The position numbers and the translations under genes were made by a program. From NCBI RefSeq assembly GCF_004683885.1, contig NZ_CP038440.1:2638001-2702000 (forward strand): a DNA stretch of 64,000 bases, written 5' to 3'. The notes under the pieces are model-generated. The model had not been told where the DNA came from. It made no database searches and was given only the letters and a program-made list of their open reading frames with translations. The stretch is from Brevundimonas sp. MF30-B. GTDB lineage: Bacteria; Pseudomonadota; Alphaproteobacteria; Caulobacterales; Caulobacteraceae. Of this stretch, positions 33,575 to 43,214 are shown piece after piece (the stretch's first letter is position 1; each line of letters opens with the position of its first letter).

Positions 33575-36520
33575 ATGCCGCCTGGCGTCTTAATCCTGAC
33601 GACCGCGCTCCTGCCCTTCGTCGGCGCGGTTCTGGCCGCCTTCCTGCCCACGCGAGCACGCAACCTGGCGGCCGCACTGGCGTGGGCGGTGTCTCTGATC
33701 GGCGTCGGCTGCGTCATCGCCCTGTTCCCCTCCACGGCGAACAACGGCGTGGTCCATCAGATCATTCCGTGGATCCCCAGCCTGGGGCTGGAGCTGAACT
33801 TCCGCATGGACGGCCTGTCGTGGCTGTTCTCGCTGCTGGTGCTGGGCATCGGCGCGCTCGTCGTTCTGTACGCCCGCTACTACATGTCGGCCGAGGATCC
33901 GGTCCCGCGCTTCTTCTCCTTCCTGCTGGCCTTCATGGGCGCCATGCAGGGCATGGTCCTGTCGGGCAACATCATCCAGTTGGTGGTGTTCTGGGAGCTG
34001 ACCAGCCTCTTCTCCTTCCTGCTGATCGGCTACTGGCACCACAACGCCTCGGCCCGCGACGGCGCGCGCATGGCGCTGACGGTGACCGCCGGCGGCGGGC
34101 TTTGCCTGCTGGCGGGCATGGCGGTGCTGGGCCGCATCGTCGGCAGCTATGACCTGGACGTGGTCCTGGCGTCCGGCGACGTCATCAAGGCCAGCGGCCT
34201 GTATCTGCCGGCGCTGCTGCTGATCCTGGCCGGCGCCCTGACCAAGAGCGCGCAGTTCCCGTTCCACTTCTGGCTGCCGCGCGCCATGGCCGCGCCGACG
34301 CCGGTCAGCGCCTATCTGCACTCGGCCACCATGGTGAAGGCGGGCGTCTTCCTGCTGATGCTGCTGTGGCCGGTGATGTCGGGCACGGACGCCTGGTACG
34401 TCATCGTCTGCACCGCCGGCATGGCCACCCTGCTGATCGGCGCCTGGAGCGCGATCTTCCAGCACGATCTCAAGGGCCTGCTGGCCTATTCGACCATCAG
34501 CCATCTGGGACTGATCGTCCTGCTGCTGGGTCTGGGCAGTCCGCTGGCGGCGGTCGCGGCCATCTTCCACACGGTCAACCACGCCATCTTCAAGGCCTCG
34601 CTGTTCATGGCGGCGGGCGTCATCGACCACGAGACCGGCACGCGCGATCTGCGCAAGCTGTCGGGCCTGCGCAAGGCCATGCCGATCACGGCCGTCCTGG
34701 CCATCGTCGCCGCCGCGGCCATGGCGGGCGTGCCTCTGCTGAACGGCTTCCTGTCCAAGGAGATGTTCCTGGCCGAGGCGGTCGCCCAGTCCGGCGGTCG
34801 CCACCTGAACCTGGCCCTGCCGGTGCTCGCCACCCTGGCCAGCGCCTTCAGCGTTCTCTACTCCCTGCGCTTCATCCACCAGGTCTTCTTCGGCCCGCCC
34901 GCGACCGACCTGCCCAAGGCCCCGCACGAGCCGCCGCGCTGGATGCGCTTCCCGATCGAGCTGCTGGTCGCCCTGTGCGTCATCATCGGCATGATCCCGG
35001 GGCGCACCATCGGGCCGTATCTGTCCTCGGCCGTCGAGGCGGTTCTGGGCGAGCGAACGCCCTATTACAGCCTGGCGGTCTGGCACGGGCTGAACCTGCC
35101 GCTGCTGATGAGCGTGCTGGCCCTGATCGGCGGGGTCGTGGCCTATGTGCTGTTCCGGCGCTCGATCAACGTCAATCCGCGCGGCGGCCCGTGGCTGTTC
35201 TCGCGGTTCAACGGCGGCCGGATGTTCGAGGCCAGCATGGACAATCTGGTCCGCGCCTCTCGCTTCGTGGAGCGTCGCCTGGGCGCGGCGCGGATGCAGC
35301 CGCGGCTTCGCGGCCTGATCCTGACGGTGCTGCTGGCCGCCGGCCTGGTCGGCGCCGGGCGCGGCCTGGGCTTCTCCATGTGGGGGGCGCAGACCACGCC
35401 GCTGGATCCGGGCTTCCTGATCCTGTGGATCGTCGGCACCGCCTGCGCCATCGGCGCGGCCTGGCAGGCCAAATATCACCGCCTGGCCTCCGTGGTGCTG
35501 ATGGGCGGCGCGGGCCTGGCCAGCTGCCTCAGCTTCGTGTGGCTGTCGGCGCCCGACCTCGCCACCACTCAGCTGCTGGTCGAGATCGTGACGACCGTCC
35601 TGCTGCTGCTCGGCCTGCGCTGGCTGCCCAAGCGGCTGGAGGCGCTGCGCGGTTCGCCGCAGCAGGAGGCCCAGGGCCGCCGTCGGCGTCTGGTCGATCT
35701 CGGCATCGCCTCGGCCGTCGGCGCCGGGGTCTCGGCGCTGGCCTATGCGGTCATGACCCGCCCGGCCCCGGCGGACGGCGTCTCGCGCTATTTCGTCGAA
35801 AACGTCTATGAGCTGGCCGGCGGGCGCAACATCGTCAACGTGCTGCTCGTCGACTTCCGCGCCTTCGACACCCTGGGCGAAATCGCCGTCCTGGGCGTGG
35901 TGGGCCTGACCGTCTGGGCGCTGCTGCGCCGCTTCCGGCCGGCGCCCGACAGCCTGGGCGCGCCGGCTCAGCAGCTTTCCCAGAACGCCCGCGACCGACG
36001 TCGCGAGAAAATGAAGGTCGGCGACACGCTGGAAGAAACGATGCTGATCCCGCGCGTGGTGATGAAGTGGCTGTTCCCCTTCATCATCCTGCTGGCGCTG
36101 CACCTGTTCCTGCGCGGGCATGACCTGCCGGGCGGAGGCTTCGCCGCCGGGGTCGCCCTGTCGATCGCCTTCATCCTTCAGTACATGAGCTCCGGCGCCC
36201 GATGGGTGGAGGAGCGACTGCGTATCCGGCCGATGATCTGGATCGGCTCGGGCCTGCTGATCGCAGCCTTCACCGGCATTGCGTCCTGGTTCTTCGGCTA
36301 TCCCTTCCTGACCTCCTACTTCCAGTATGCGGAGCTGCCCTTGATCGGCCGCCTGCCGATGGCCAGCGCCCTGGTGTTCGATCTGGGTGTGGTCTTCCTG
36401 GTGCTGGGCTCGACGGTGCTGATGCTGATCGCCTTGGCGCACCAGTCGCTGCGCAAGCCCCGTCAGCCGGATCCCGAGGTCGATCAGGGCATCGACGACG
36501 CCGCGGGAGACATCGGCTGA
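33575..36520 (+). CDS. mrpA: Mrp/Pha antiporter fused subunit A/B
   Basis: A 981-residue membrane protein made of an NuoL-like MrpA part and a C-terminal MrpB-like domain, the fused arrangement of alphaproteobacterial Pha systems. Conserved motifs include FWELTSLFSFLLIGYW with the key Glu (about residue 140) and HSATMVKAGVFLL with a key Lys. The MrpB part begins around residue 810 (MLIPRVVMKWLFPFIILLAL). Multi-subunit Mrp antiporters exchange Na+ or K+ for H+ and give alkali and salt tolerance. It is the first of six overlapping genes. Confidence 0.95.
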   Translation: MPPGVLILTTALLPFVGAVLAAFLPTRARNLAAALAWAVSLIGVGCVIALFPSTANNGVVHQIIPWIPSLGLELNFRMDGLSWLFSLLVLGIGALVVLYARYYMSAEDPVPRFFSFLLAFMGAMQGMVLSGNIIQLVVFWELTSLFSFLLIGYWHHNASARDGARMALTVTAGGGLCLLAGMAVLGRIVGSYDLDVVLASGDVIKASGLYLPALLLILAGALTKSAQFPFHFWLPRAMAAPTPVSAYLHSATMVKAGVFLLMLLWPVMSGTDAWYVIVCTAGMATLLIGAWSAIFQHDLKGLLAYSTISHLGLIVLLLGLGSPLAAVAAIFHTVNHAIFKASLFMAAGVIDHETGTRDLRKLSGLRKAMPITAVLAIVAAAAMAGVPLLNGFLSKEMFLAEAVAQSGGRHLNLALPVLATLASAFSVLYSLRFIHQVFFGPPATDLPKAPHEPPRWMRFPIELLVALCVIIGMIPGRTIGPYLSSAVEAVLGERTPYYSLAVWHGLNLPLLMSVLALIGGVVAYVLFRRSINVNPRGGPWLFSRFNGGRMFEASMDNLVRASRFVERRLGAARMQPRLRGLILTVLLAAGLVGAGRGLGFSMWGAQTTPLDPGFLILWIVGTACAIGAAWQAKYHRLASVVLMGGAGLASCLSFVWLSAPDLATTQLLVEIVTTVLLLLGLRWLPKRLEALRGSPQQEAQGRRRRLVDLGIASAVGAGVSALAYAVMTRPAPADGVSRYFVENVYELAGGRNIVNVLLVDFRAFDTLGEIAVLGVVGLTVWALLRRFRPAPDSLGAPAQQLSQNARDRRREKMKVGDTLEETMLIPRVVMKWLFPFIILLALHLFLRGHDLPGGGFAAGVALSIAFILQYMSSGARWVEERLRIRPMIWIGSGLLIAAFTGIASWFFGYPFLTSYFQYAELPLIGRLPMASALVFDLGVVFLVLGSTVLMLIALAHQSLRKPRQPDPEVDQGIDDAAGDIG

Positions 36521-36864
36521 TGGAACTGGTTCTCGCTCTCGGCATCGGCGTTCTGGTCGCCTCCGGCACGTGGCTGCTTCTGCGTCCGCGCACCTTCCAG
36601 GTCATCATCGGCCTGTCGCTGATGGCCTATGCGGTCAATCTGTTCATCTTCGCCATGGGTCGGCTGCGGCTGGGCGCCCCGCCCGTGCTGGAGAACAATT
36701 ATGCGAACAATCCGGCGCTCTACGACGACCCCCTGCCCCAGGCCCTGGTCCTGACAGCCATCGTCATCTCGTTCGCGCTGACGGCCCTGTTCCTTGTGGT
36801 TCTGCTGGCGGCGCGCGGTGCGACCGGCACGGACCATGTCGACGGCAAGGAGCCCGAACGTTGA
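36520..36864 (+). CDS. mrpC: Mrp/Pha antiporter subunit C
   Basis: A 114-residue NuoK-like subunit whose ATG at 36520 overlaps the mrpA stop (TGATG). Three membrane helices are visible (LALGIGVLVASGTWLLL, FQVIIGLSLMAYAVNLFIFA, LVLTAIVISFALTALFLVVL). The conserved DPLPQALVLTAIVISFA segment marks subunit C. It ends directly before mrpD. In the complex it forms part of the ion path next to subunit D. Confidence 0.94.
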   Translation: MELVLALGIGVLVASGTWLLLRPRTFQVIIGLSLMAYAVNLFIFAMGRLRLGAPPVLENNYANNPALYDDPLPQALVLTAIVISFALTALFLVVLLAARGATGTDHVDGKEPER

Positions 36865-38456
36865 GCGGGCTCATGGACCATCTGATCATCCTGCCGGTGG
36901 TGCTGCCGCTGGTGGTGGCCTCGGCCATGCTGCTGATCAACGAGCGGCGGCACCGGCTCAAGGCCGGGCTGAGCCTGGGCACGACCGCTCTTCTGGCGGT
37001 CGTCGGCCTGACCCTGCTGCATCAGGCGGCGACGGGCGGCGAAGGCGGGGCCGACACCGCGCGGGTCTATGCGCTGGGCGACTGGGCGGCGCCCTACGGC
37101 ATCGTGCTGGTGGCGGACCGGCTGTCCAGCATGATGCTGGCCCTGTCGTCCGTCCTGGGGCTCGGTGCGCTGATCTTCGCCCTGGCGCGCTGGGACCGGG
37201 CGGGACCGCGATTCCACGCCCTGTTCCTGCTGCTGCTGATGGGAGTGAACGGCGCCTTCCTGACGGGCGACCTGTTCAACCTGTTCGTCTTCTTCGAAGT
37301 CATGCTGGCGGCGTCCTACGGCTTGCTGCTGCATGGTTCGGGGACCGAGCGGATCCGGGCGGCGCTGGGCTATATCGCCATCAACCTGACGGCCTCGCTG
37401 TTCTTCCTGGTCGGCGTGGCGCTGATCTACGGTTCGACCGGCACGCTCAACATGGCCGACCTGGCCATGCGCATCCCGATGCTGCCCGCCGAAGACCGAC
37501 CGCTGTTCGAGATCGGCGCGGCCATCCTGTCCATCGCCTTCCTGGTCAAGGCCGCCGCCTGGCCGCTGGGCTTCTGGCTGCCGGGCGCCTACGCGGCCGC
37601 CTCGGCGCCGGTGGCGGCGGCGTTCGCCATCCTGTCCAAGGTCGGCGTCTACGTCGTGATCCGCCTGCATCTGCTGCTGTTCGGCCCCAACGCCGGCGAC
37701 AGCGCGGGCTTCGGCCTGGACTGGCTGTTGTGGAGCGGGATCGCGACCATCGTCTTCGGCACCGCCCTGCTGCTGGCCTCGCGCAAACTGGTTCGCGCGG
37801 CGGGCGCGGCGGTCATGATCTCCTCGGGCACCATGATCGCCATCGTGGGGACGGGCGACGGCCAGGCCCTGGCCGGCGCGGTCTTCTACCTGGCCGGCTC
37901 GACCCTGGCGGCCGGAGCCCTTTATCTCGTCGCCGAGATGATGAGCCGGGGCGGCCAGGACGTGGAATCGGATGAGGTCCCGGTCTTCGAGGACGAGTAT
38001 CAGGACCCTCTCGACAACGCCGAGCAGGAAATCGGCCTGGTCATACCCGCCGCCACCGCCGTCATCGGCGGCTTCTTCCTGGTCTGCACCCTGATCCTGG
38101 CGGGCGTGCCGCCACTGGCGGGCTTCATCGGCAAGCTGGCGGTCTTCGACGGCCTGCTTCAGGACGCGGGCGCCCAATCCTGGCGCACGGGCCTGATGAT
38201 CGCGGTGCTGACCCTGTCCAGCTTCGGCGTGCTGATCGGCCTGGTCCGGTTCGGGGTGGACGCCCTGTGGGTTCCAGCCGAGGAGACGCCGCCCGCAGTC
38301 CGCGCGCCAGAGTTCGTGGCCGTGGCGAGCCTGCTGGCGGCCTGCCTGGCCCTGACCGTCTGGGGCGAGGCCGCCTTCGCCTATGCCCAGCACACGGCCG
38401 AGTGGCTGGTCCGGCCCGACGCCTATGTCGTCAACGTCCTGGGGCGTGTCCAATGA
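36861..38456 (+). CDS. mrpD: Mrp/Pha antiporter subunit D
   Basis: A 531-residue NuoM/N-like membrane subunit. AAGGAG lies 8 bases before TTG 36861, which overlaps the mrpC stop; an ATG at 36873 is the alternative. Motifs include FVFFEVMLAASYGLLL with the conserved Glu and LVKAAAWPLGFWLPGAY with the conserved Lys, both needed for proton movement in this superfamily. The gene ends in an ATGA overlap with mrpE. Confidence 0.94.
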   Translation: MSGLMDHLIILPVVLPLVVASAMLLINERRHRLKAGLSLGTTALLAVVGLTLLHQAATGGEGGADTARVYALGDWAAPYGIVLVADRLSSMMLALSSVLGLGALIFALARWDRAGPRFHALFLLLLMGVNGAFLTGDLFNLFVFFEVMLAASYGLLLHGSGTERIRAALGYIAINLTASLFFLVGVALIYGSTGTLNMADLAMRIPMLPAEDRPLFEIGAAILSIAFLVKAAAWPLGFWLPGAYAAASAPVAAAFAILSKVGVYVVIRLHLLLFGPNAGDSAGFGLDWLLWSGIATIVFGTALLLASRKLVRAAGAAVMISSGTMIAIVGTGDGQALAGAVFYLAGSTLAAGALYLVAEMMSRGGQDVESDEVPVFEDEYQDPLDNAEQEIGLVIPAATAVIGGFFLVCTLILAGVPPLAGFIGKLAVFDGLLQDAGAQSWRTGLMIAVLTLSSFGVLIGLVRFGVDALWVPAEETPPAVRAPEFVAVASLLAACLALTVWGEAAFAYAQHTAEWLVRPDAYVVNVLGRVQ

Positions 38457-38944
38457 TGGCGCGCATCCTGCCCCACCCGATCCTGAGCGTGGCCCTGGCC
38501 GTCAGCTGGGTGCTGCTGACCCGATCGACCGCGCCCGCGACCCTGATCGGCGCCGTTCTGATCGGCCTGACCGTGCCCTTCGTCATGCGCTCGCTTGAGC
38601 CTGATCGGTCCGAAGTGCGCGCCCCCGGCGCCATCCTGAAGCTCGCCGGCCTGGTCATCGTTGATGTGCTGCGCTCCAACTACGCCGTGGCGGCCATCAT
38701 CCTGGCCGGCAAGCGGCGCGAGCGGGTGTCGGGCTTCATCCAGGTGCCGCTGGACCTGAAGAACCGCTACGGGCTTGCCGTCCTGGCCATCATCCTGACC
38801 TCCACGCCGGGCACGCTGTGGGTTCAGTACGAGTCGACCACCGGGCGCCTGCTGCTGCACGTCCTCGACCTGGTCGACGAGAGCGAGTGGGTTCACCTGA
38901 TCAAGAACCGGTATGAATCCCTGCTGATGGAGATCTTCCCATGA
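38453..38944 (+). CDS. mrpE: Mrp/Pha antiporter subunit E
   Basis: A 163-residue subunit. The start ATG overlaps the mrpD stop (ATGA); a second ATG follows directly. Two hydrophobic helices at the N-terminus (LSVALAVSWVLLTRS, ATLIGAVLIGLTVPFVM) precede the MrpE motif (IQVPLDLKNRYGLAVLAIIL, TPGTLWVQYES). It ends with an ATGA overlap into mrpF. Its precise function within the complex is unclear. Confidence 0.93.
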   Translation: MMARILPHPILSVALAVSWVLLTRSTAPATLIGAVLIGLTVPFVMRSLEPDRSEVRAPGAILKLAGLVIVDVLRSNYAVAAIILAGKRRERVSGFIQVPLDLKNRYGLAVLAIILTSTPGTLWVQYESTTGRLLLHVLDLVDESEWVHLIKNRYESLLMEIFP

Positions 38945-39225
38945 CCTCCGCCGCCGTTCTGTTCTGGGGGCTGGGCCTGGCGCAGGTGCTGCTGGCCCTG
39001 GCCCTGGCCCTGGCGGCCTTCCGGGCGCTGTACGGTCCGCGCGCGCAGGATCGGGTGCTGGGCATGGACACCCTGTATCTGAACGCCATGCTGCTGATCG
39101 TGGTGTTCGGCGTGCGCACCGGGTCGCCGCTCTATTTCGAGGCGGCGCTGGTGATCGGCCTGGTCGGTTTCGCCGCCACCGTGGCCCTGGCCAAGTTCCT
39201 GATGCGCGGCGAGGTGATCGAATGA
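38941..39225 (+). CDS. mrpF: Mrp/Pha antiporter subunit F
   Basis: A 94-residue membrane protein with three helices and the family segment YGPRAQDRVLGMDTLYLNAM containing the conserved Asp. The start and stop both overlap neighbours (ATGA). It is an essential small subunit of the Mrp antiporter. Confidence 0.93.
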   Translation: MTSAAVLFWGLGLAQVLLALALALAAFRALYGPRAQDRVLGMDTLYLNAMLLIVVFGVRTGSPLYFEAALVIGLVGFAATVALAKFLMRGEVIE

Positions 39226-39563
39226 CCGGCGCCGAACTGCCGCTGTGGGCGGCCTGGATCATCGTCATTCTGGCTGTGGGCGGCGCCGCCCTGTCGCTGA
39301 TCGGGGCCCTGGGCCTGGCGCGGCTGCAGCGCTTCTACGACCGGGTGCACGCCCCGACGCTGGGGGCGACCCTGGGCATGGTGCTGATCCTGCTGGCCTC
39401 GATCGTCTTCTTCTCGATGACCGAGGGCCGGCTGATCCTGCGCGACCTGCTGATCGGCCTGTTCCTGACGGTGACAACGCCCGTGACGCTGATCCTGCTG
39501 GCCCGCGCCGCCGTCTATCGCGACCGCACCGAAGGCGACCCCGACGCCCCGCCGGACCTCTAA
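39222..39563 (+). CDS. mrpG: Mrp/Pha antiporter subunit G
   Basis: A 113-residue membrane subunit with three helices and GLARLQRFYDRVHAPTLGAT, the MrpG signature. It closes the six-gene operon. The stop is 9 bases from the murG stop on the opposite strand, so the two operons converge with almost no space for a terminator. Confidence 0.93.
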   Translation: MTGAELPLWAAWIIVILAVGGAALSLIGALGLARLQRFYDRVHAPTLGATLGMVLILLASIVFFSMTEGRLILRDLLIGLFLTVTTPVTLILLARAAVYRDRTEGDPDAPPDL

Positions 39564-39571
39564 TCCGCCGT

Positions 39572-40654
39572 CTAGCGCGCGATCGATTCCGCCAGGTCGG
39601 CCAGGCGCTGGGTCGCATCCAGATGGGCTGCGGTGCGCGCGGCGTCCGACATCGCCTTCAGCCGCTGCGGATCGCTCAGCAGGGCCCCCAGCCGCTGGGT
39701 CAGGGCCGACAGGGTCGCCTCGTCCTCGGTCAGCACCTCGGCAGCGCCTGCATCGGACAGGGCGCGGGCGTTCAGCGTCTGGTGATCGTCCATGGCGATC
39801 TTCAGCGGGATCAGCAGCGACGGCGTGGCCGTGACCGCCAGCTCCGAACAGGTCGAGGCGCCCGCCCGCCCGATCAGCAGGTGCGCCCCGCCCAGCCGCT
39901 GGGCCATGTCGCGGAAGAAGGGCGCGACCTCGGCCCGAACGCCCGCCTCCAGATAGGTCTGCGACGCCGCCTGCATCGTCTCGGGCCGCGACTGCTGCGA
40001 CACCTCCAGGCGCGCACGGATCGCCTCGGGCAGGGCCGCCAGAGCCTGAGGCACGGCCTCCGACAACAGGCGCGCGCCCTGGCTGCCGCCGGTCACCAGC
40101 ACCCGGATCGGCCCCTCATCCGGCGCGGCGTAGATGCGGCCGGCCAGCGCGGCGATGTCGGCGCGAACCGGATTGCCCGTCACGGTCGCATTCGACTTCA
40201 CCTGATCCGGCGCCTTCTCCAGCGTCGCAAAGGCCGAGGCGACGCGAGTGACGAAGGGCGCCAGGGTCCGGTTGGTGCGGCCCAGGACCGCGTTCTGCTC
40301 ATGGATCAGGGTGGGGCGGCGATCGACGATGGCCGCCACCAGCGCCGGCGCAGAGGGATAGCCGCCGAAGCCCACCACCACGTCCGCATCCAGCCGGGCG
40401 AAGGCGTCGCGCGCCTGCATCACCCCCCGCCCGATGGCCAGTCCCGCCTTGACCAGGCCCAGCGGCCCGAGCCCAGTGGCGGCGTCCAGCGCCAGCCGCT
40501 CTTCGGCCGGAAAGCCCTGCGCATAGGCCTCACCTCGGGCATCGGTGGCCAGAACCACGCGCCAGCCGCGCGCGGCCATCTCGCGGGCCAAAGCCTCGGC
40601 GGGAAACATGTGGCCGCCGGTGCCCCCGGCGGCGACGACGCACAGTCTGCTCAT
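39572..40654 (-). CDS. murG: MurG, lipid II synthesis glycosyltransferase
   Basis: A 360-residue UDP-GlcNAc transferase that converts lipid I to lipid II at the inner face of the membrane. The start is ATG 40654 (MSRLCVVAAGGTGGHMFPAE), with the donor-binding G-loops GGTGGH and TGGSQGARLLSEAVP, and LIGRAGASTCSELAVTATPS. It begins four bases after the ftsW stop. It is the last gene of the dcw operon here; murC does not follow. Confidence 0.96.
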   Translation of the reverse strand: MSRLCVVAAGGTGGHMFPAEALAREMAARGWRVVLATDARGEAYAQGFPAEERLALDAATGLGPLGLVKAGLAIGRGVMQARDAFARLDADVVVGFGGYPSAPALVAAIVDRRPTLIHEQNAVLGRTNRTLAPFVTRVASAFATLEKAPDQVKSNATVTGNPVRADIAALAGRIYAAPDEGPIRVLVTGGSQGARLLSEAVPQALAALPEAIRARLEVSQQSRPETMQAASQTYLEAGVRAEVAPFFRDMAQRLGGAHLLIGRAGASTCSELAVTATPSLLIPLKIAMDDHQTLNARALSDAGAAEVLTEDEATLSALTQRLGALLSDPQRLKAMSDAARTAAHLDATQRLADLAESIAR

Positions 40655-40658
40655 CGGT

Positions 40659-41837
40659 CTATCCCAGGAAACGACGCCGGGGCGCGAAGCTGGCCCCCGG
40701 CTCATAGGCGCCCGGTCGGCGACGGGTCAGGGCCAGGGCGAAGCCCATGGTCAGACCCATGGCCACCATGGACGATCCGCCATAGCTGATGAAGGGCAGG
40801 GTCATGCCCTTGGTGGGGATCAGGTTCAGATTCACCGCCACATTGATCGAGGCCTGCAGGCCGATCAGCATGAACAGGCCCGCCGCCGCCGTCTGCTCGA
40901 ACGGATCGGTCAGCTTCATGGCGCGCCGCATGCCGCGAATGACGATGAAGGCGTACAGGCCGATGACGATCAGGCTCAGGATCAGGCCGAACTCCTCGGC
41001 GCCGACGGAATAGATGAAGTCGGTGTGCAGGTCGGGCACATGGCGCTTCATCACCCCCTCGCCCACCCCGCGTCCGAACAGGCCGCCCGCGCGGATGGCC
41101 TCGGACGCCCGGTCGATCTGGTGGGTGTCGGTCGAGTCCGGCGACAGGAAGCGGCTGAGGCGGTCCCTCATGTGGCCGAAGATGAAATACAGCGACACCA
41201 GCCCGGCCATGCCGGCCGAGGCGATGACCGCCATCCACTTGAACGGCACCCCCGCCATGAAGAAGACGGCCATGAAGGTGGTCGTGATCAGCAGGGTCTG
41301 GCCGATGTCCGGCTGGATCAGCAGCAGGCCGACGGTCAGGGCGTAGAGCGCAAAGGCGATCGAGACGCCCGGCACGCCCTGCCCCTTCTGCGCCTCGGCG
41401 AACATCCAGGCGGCGAAGACGATCAGGCCGGGCTTGGCGAACTCCGACGGCTGCAGGCTGAACGGGCCGAGACTCACCCATCGCGCGGCGCCCTTCACCG
41501 TGTCGCCGATGAACGGCAGGGCGGCCATGACCACGATGGCGCCCAGCAGGGCCAACACCGCCAGCCGCCGCACCCCGCGCGGCGACAGCAGCGACGCCAC
41601 CAGCATCGTCGTCAGCCCCGCGCCCGAGAAGACGATCATCCGCCAGGAATAGTGGAACGGGTCGCGGATCGATTCGTCGGCCAGGATCGCCGCCGGACTG
41701 GCGGCGAAGCTCAGCGCCACGCCCAGCGCCATCAGGGTCAGGGCGGCGGCCAGCAGACCCCGATCCACCGTCCAGAACCAGCGGGCGACCAGGCTCTGAT
41801 CGTTGCGCGAAAAGGCGGGGCTGTAGCTGTGCGTCAT
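40659..41837 (-). CDS. ftsW: FtsW, septal peptidoglycan polymerase
   Basis: A 392-residue SEDS-family membrane protein that polymerises lipid II at the division septum with FtsI. Ten hydrophobic helices are visible. Family motifs include ARWVSLGPFSLQPSEFAKPG and, near the end, ISYGGSSMVAMGLTMGFAL. It overlaps murD by four bases (ATGA at 41834-41837). Confidence 0.96.
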   Translation of the reverse strand: MTHSYSPAFSRNDQSLVARWFWTVDRGLLAAALTLMALGVALSFAASPAAILADESIRDPFHYSWRMIVFSGAGLTTMLVASLLSPRGVRRLAVLALLGAIVVMAALPFIGDTVKGAARWVSLGPFSLQPSEFAKPGLIVFAAWMFAEAQKGQGVPGVSIAFALYALTVGLLLIQPDIGQTLLITTTFMAVFFMAGVPFKWMAVIASAGMAGLVSLYFIFGHMRDRLSRFLSPDSTDTHQIDRASEAIRAGGLFGRGVGEGVMKRHVPDLHTDFIYSVGAEEFGLILSLIVIGLYAFIVIRGMRRAMKLTDPFEQTAAAGLFMLIGLQASINVAVNLNLIPTKGMTLPFISYGGSSMVAMGLTMGFALALTRRRPGAYEPGASFAPRRRFLG

Positions 41838-43213
41838 GGCGCCTTCGCCGAAATCTGGGCCAGCACGGCGGCGCGGAACGCCTCGCCCCGCGCCTCGAAG
41901 TCCGGATACTGGTCGAAGCTGGCCGCCGCCGGGCTCAGCAGCACGACCGCCGGACCGCCCTCGGCCGCCGCATCGGCGGCCGCCGCCTGGACCGCCGCCT
42001 CCATCGTCGTGCTGACGACGTGGGGGGTGTCGCCCAACGCGCGCGCGAAATCGGGGGCCGCCTCGCCGATCAGATAGGCGCGGGCGATGCGGGGAAACAG
42101 GTCGGCCAGGCTGTCGATCCCGCCGTCCTTAGCGCGCCCGCCGGCGATCCAGAACACCCGCTCATAGGACGACAGCGCCTGGCGCGCCGCATCGGCGTTG
42201 GTGGCCTTGGAGTCGTTGATGAAGCGCACGCCGTCCATCTCGGCCGCCGGCTCCATGCGGTGTGCGAGGCCCGGGAAGGTCAGCAGACCCTCCACGGCCT
42301 GCTCGTGCAACACGCCCACGGCGCGCGCGGCGGCATAGGCGAAGGCCGCATTCTGGGCATTGTGCCGACCGGGCAGAGCCAAGGCCTCGGTAAGATCGAT
42401 ACGCGCGTCGCCGGCGATCAACAGCCCCGGCGTCGCCTGTAGGTCCCCATCCTGTGCAGAAGCGGGCGACGTCGTGACGGTCCGCACATGGCGTCCCTCG
42501 TGTTTCAGCCCATCGGCCACGGCGCGGCCCGCCGCCTCGTCCACGCCGACCAGGGCCAGGCCCGCGTGGGCGAAGATGCGCCGCTTGGCCGCGACATAGC
42601 CCTCCATGCCGCCGTGGCGGTCCAAGTGATCGGGCGTGATGTTGGTCAGCATCGCCACGTCGGGGGCAAAGCTGGTCGTCAGGTCCAGCTGATAGCTGGA
42701 GCATTCGATCACATAGACTGGGTCCGCCGTGGGCGCAGGCAGCGCCAGCACGCCGATGCCGATGTTGCCGCCGACATGGACCGTCAGCCCGGCCTGCTTC
42801 AGCACCCAGCCGATCAGGGCGGTCGTGGTGGACTTGCCGTTGGTGCCGGTGATGGCGACCACCTGCGGCCGATGGCCGTCGGACAGGGCGGCGAGCGCGC
42901 GGGCGAACAGCTCCAGATCGCCGAGGATCTCGACCCCCGCCTCGCGCGCCTTGTCCACGCTCCAGTGCGGGCGCGGATGGGTCAGGGGCGCGCCGGGCGA
43001 CAGCACCAGAGCGGCGAAGTCCGACCAGTCGGCCGTGGTCAGGTCTTCGACCACGAAACCTTCGGCCTCGGCCTGCATCCGGCCCGACACGCCGTCGTCC
43101 CACAGCACCGGCAGGGCGCCGCCGGCCTTGAGCGCGCGCGCCGCCGTGATCCCCGACCGTCCCAGGCCGAAGACCGCGACCCGCCTGCCCTCGAAGCCGG
43201 GAACCGGGATCAT
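41834..43213 (-). CDS. murD: MurD, UDP-MurNAc-L-Ala:D-Glu ligase
   Basis: A 459-residue cytoplasmic Mur ligase adding D-glutamate. ATP-binding GTNGKSTTTALIGWVL is visible at about residue 124, followed by NITPDHLDRHGGMEGYVAAK and NDSKATNADAARQALSS. The N-terminal FGLGRSGITAARAL is the UDP-binding fold. It starts two bases after the mraY stop and overlaps ftsW. Confidence 0.96.
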   Translation of the reverse strand: MIPVPGFEGRRVAVFGLGRSGITAARALKAGGALPVLWDDGVSGRMQAEAEGFVVEDLTTADWSDFAALVLSPGAPLTHPRPHWSVDKAREAGVEILGDLELFARALAALSDGHRPQVVAITGTNGKSTTTALIGWVLKQAGLTVHVGGNIGIGVLALPAPTADPVYVIECSSYQLDLTTSFAPDVAMLTNITPDHLDRHGGMEGYVAAKRRIFAHAGLALVGVDEAAGRAVADGLKHEGRHVRTVTTSPASAQDGDLQATPGLLIAGDARIDLTEALALPGRHNAQNAAFAYAAARAVGVLHEQAVEGLLTFPGLAHRMEPAAEMDGVRFINDSKATNADAARQALSSYERVFWIAGGRAKDGGIDSLADLFPRIARAYLIGEAAPDFARALGDTPHVVSTTMEAAVQAAAADAAAEGGPAVVLLSPAAASFDQYPDFEARGEAFRAAVLAQISAKAP

Positions 43214-43214
43214 T

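Noticed and set aside
33590..36442. Long open frame of about 950 codons antisense to mrpA
   Set aside because: It mirrors a GC-rich membrane-protein gene, has His/Gln/Arg-rich low-complexity content, and lacks any family signature; the sense frame encodes MrpA.
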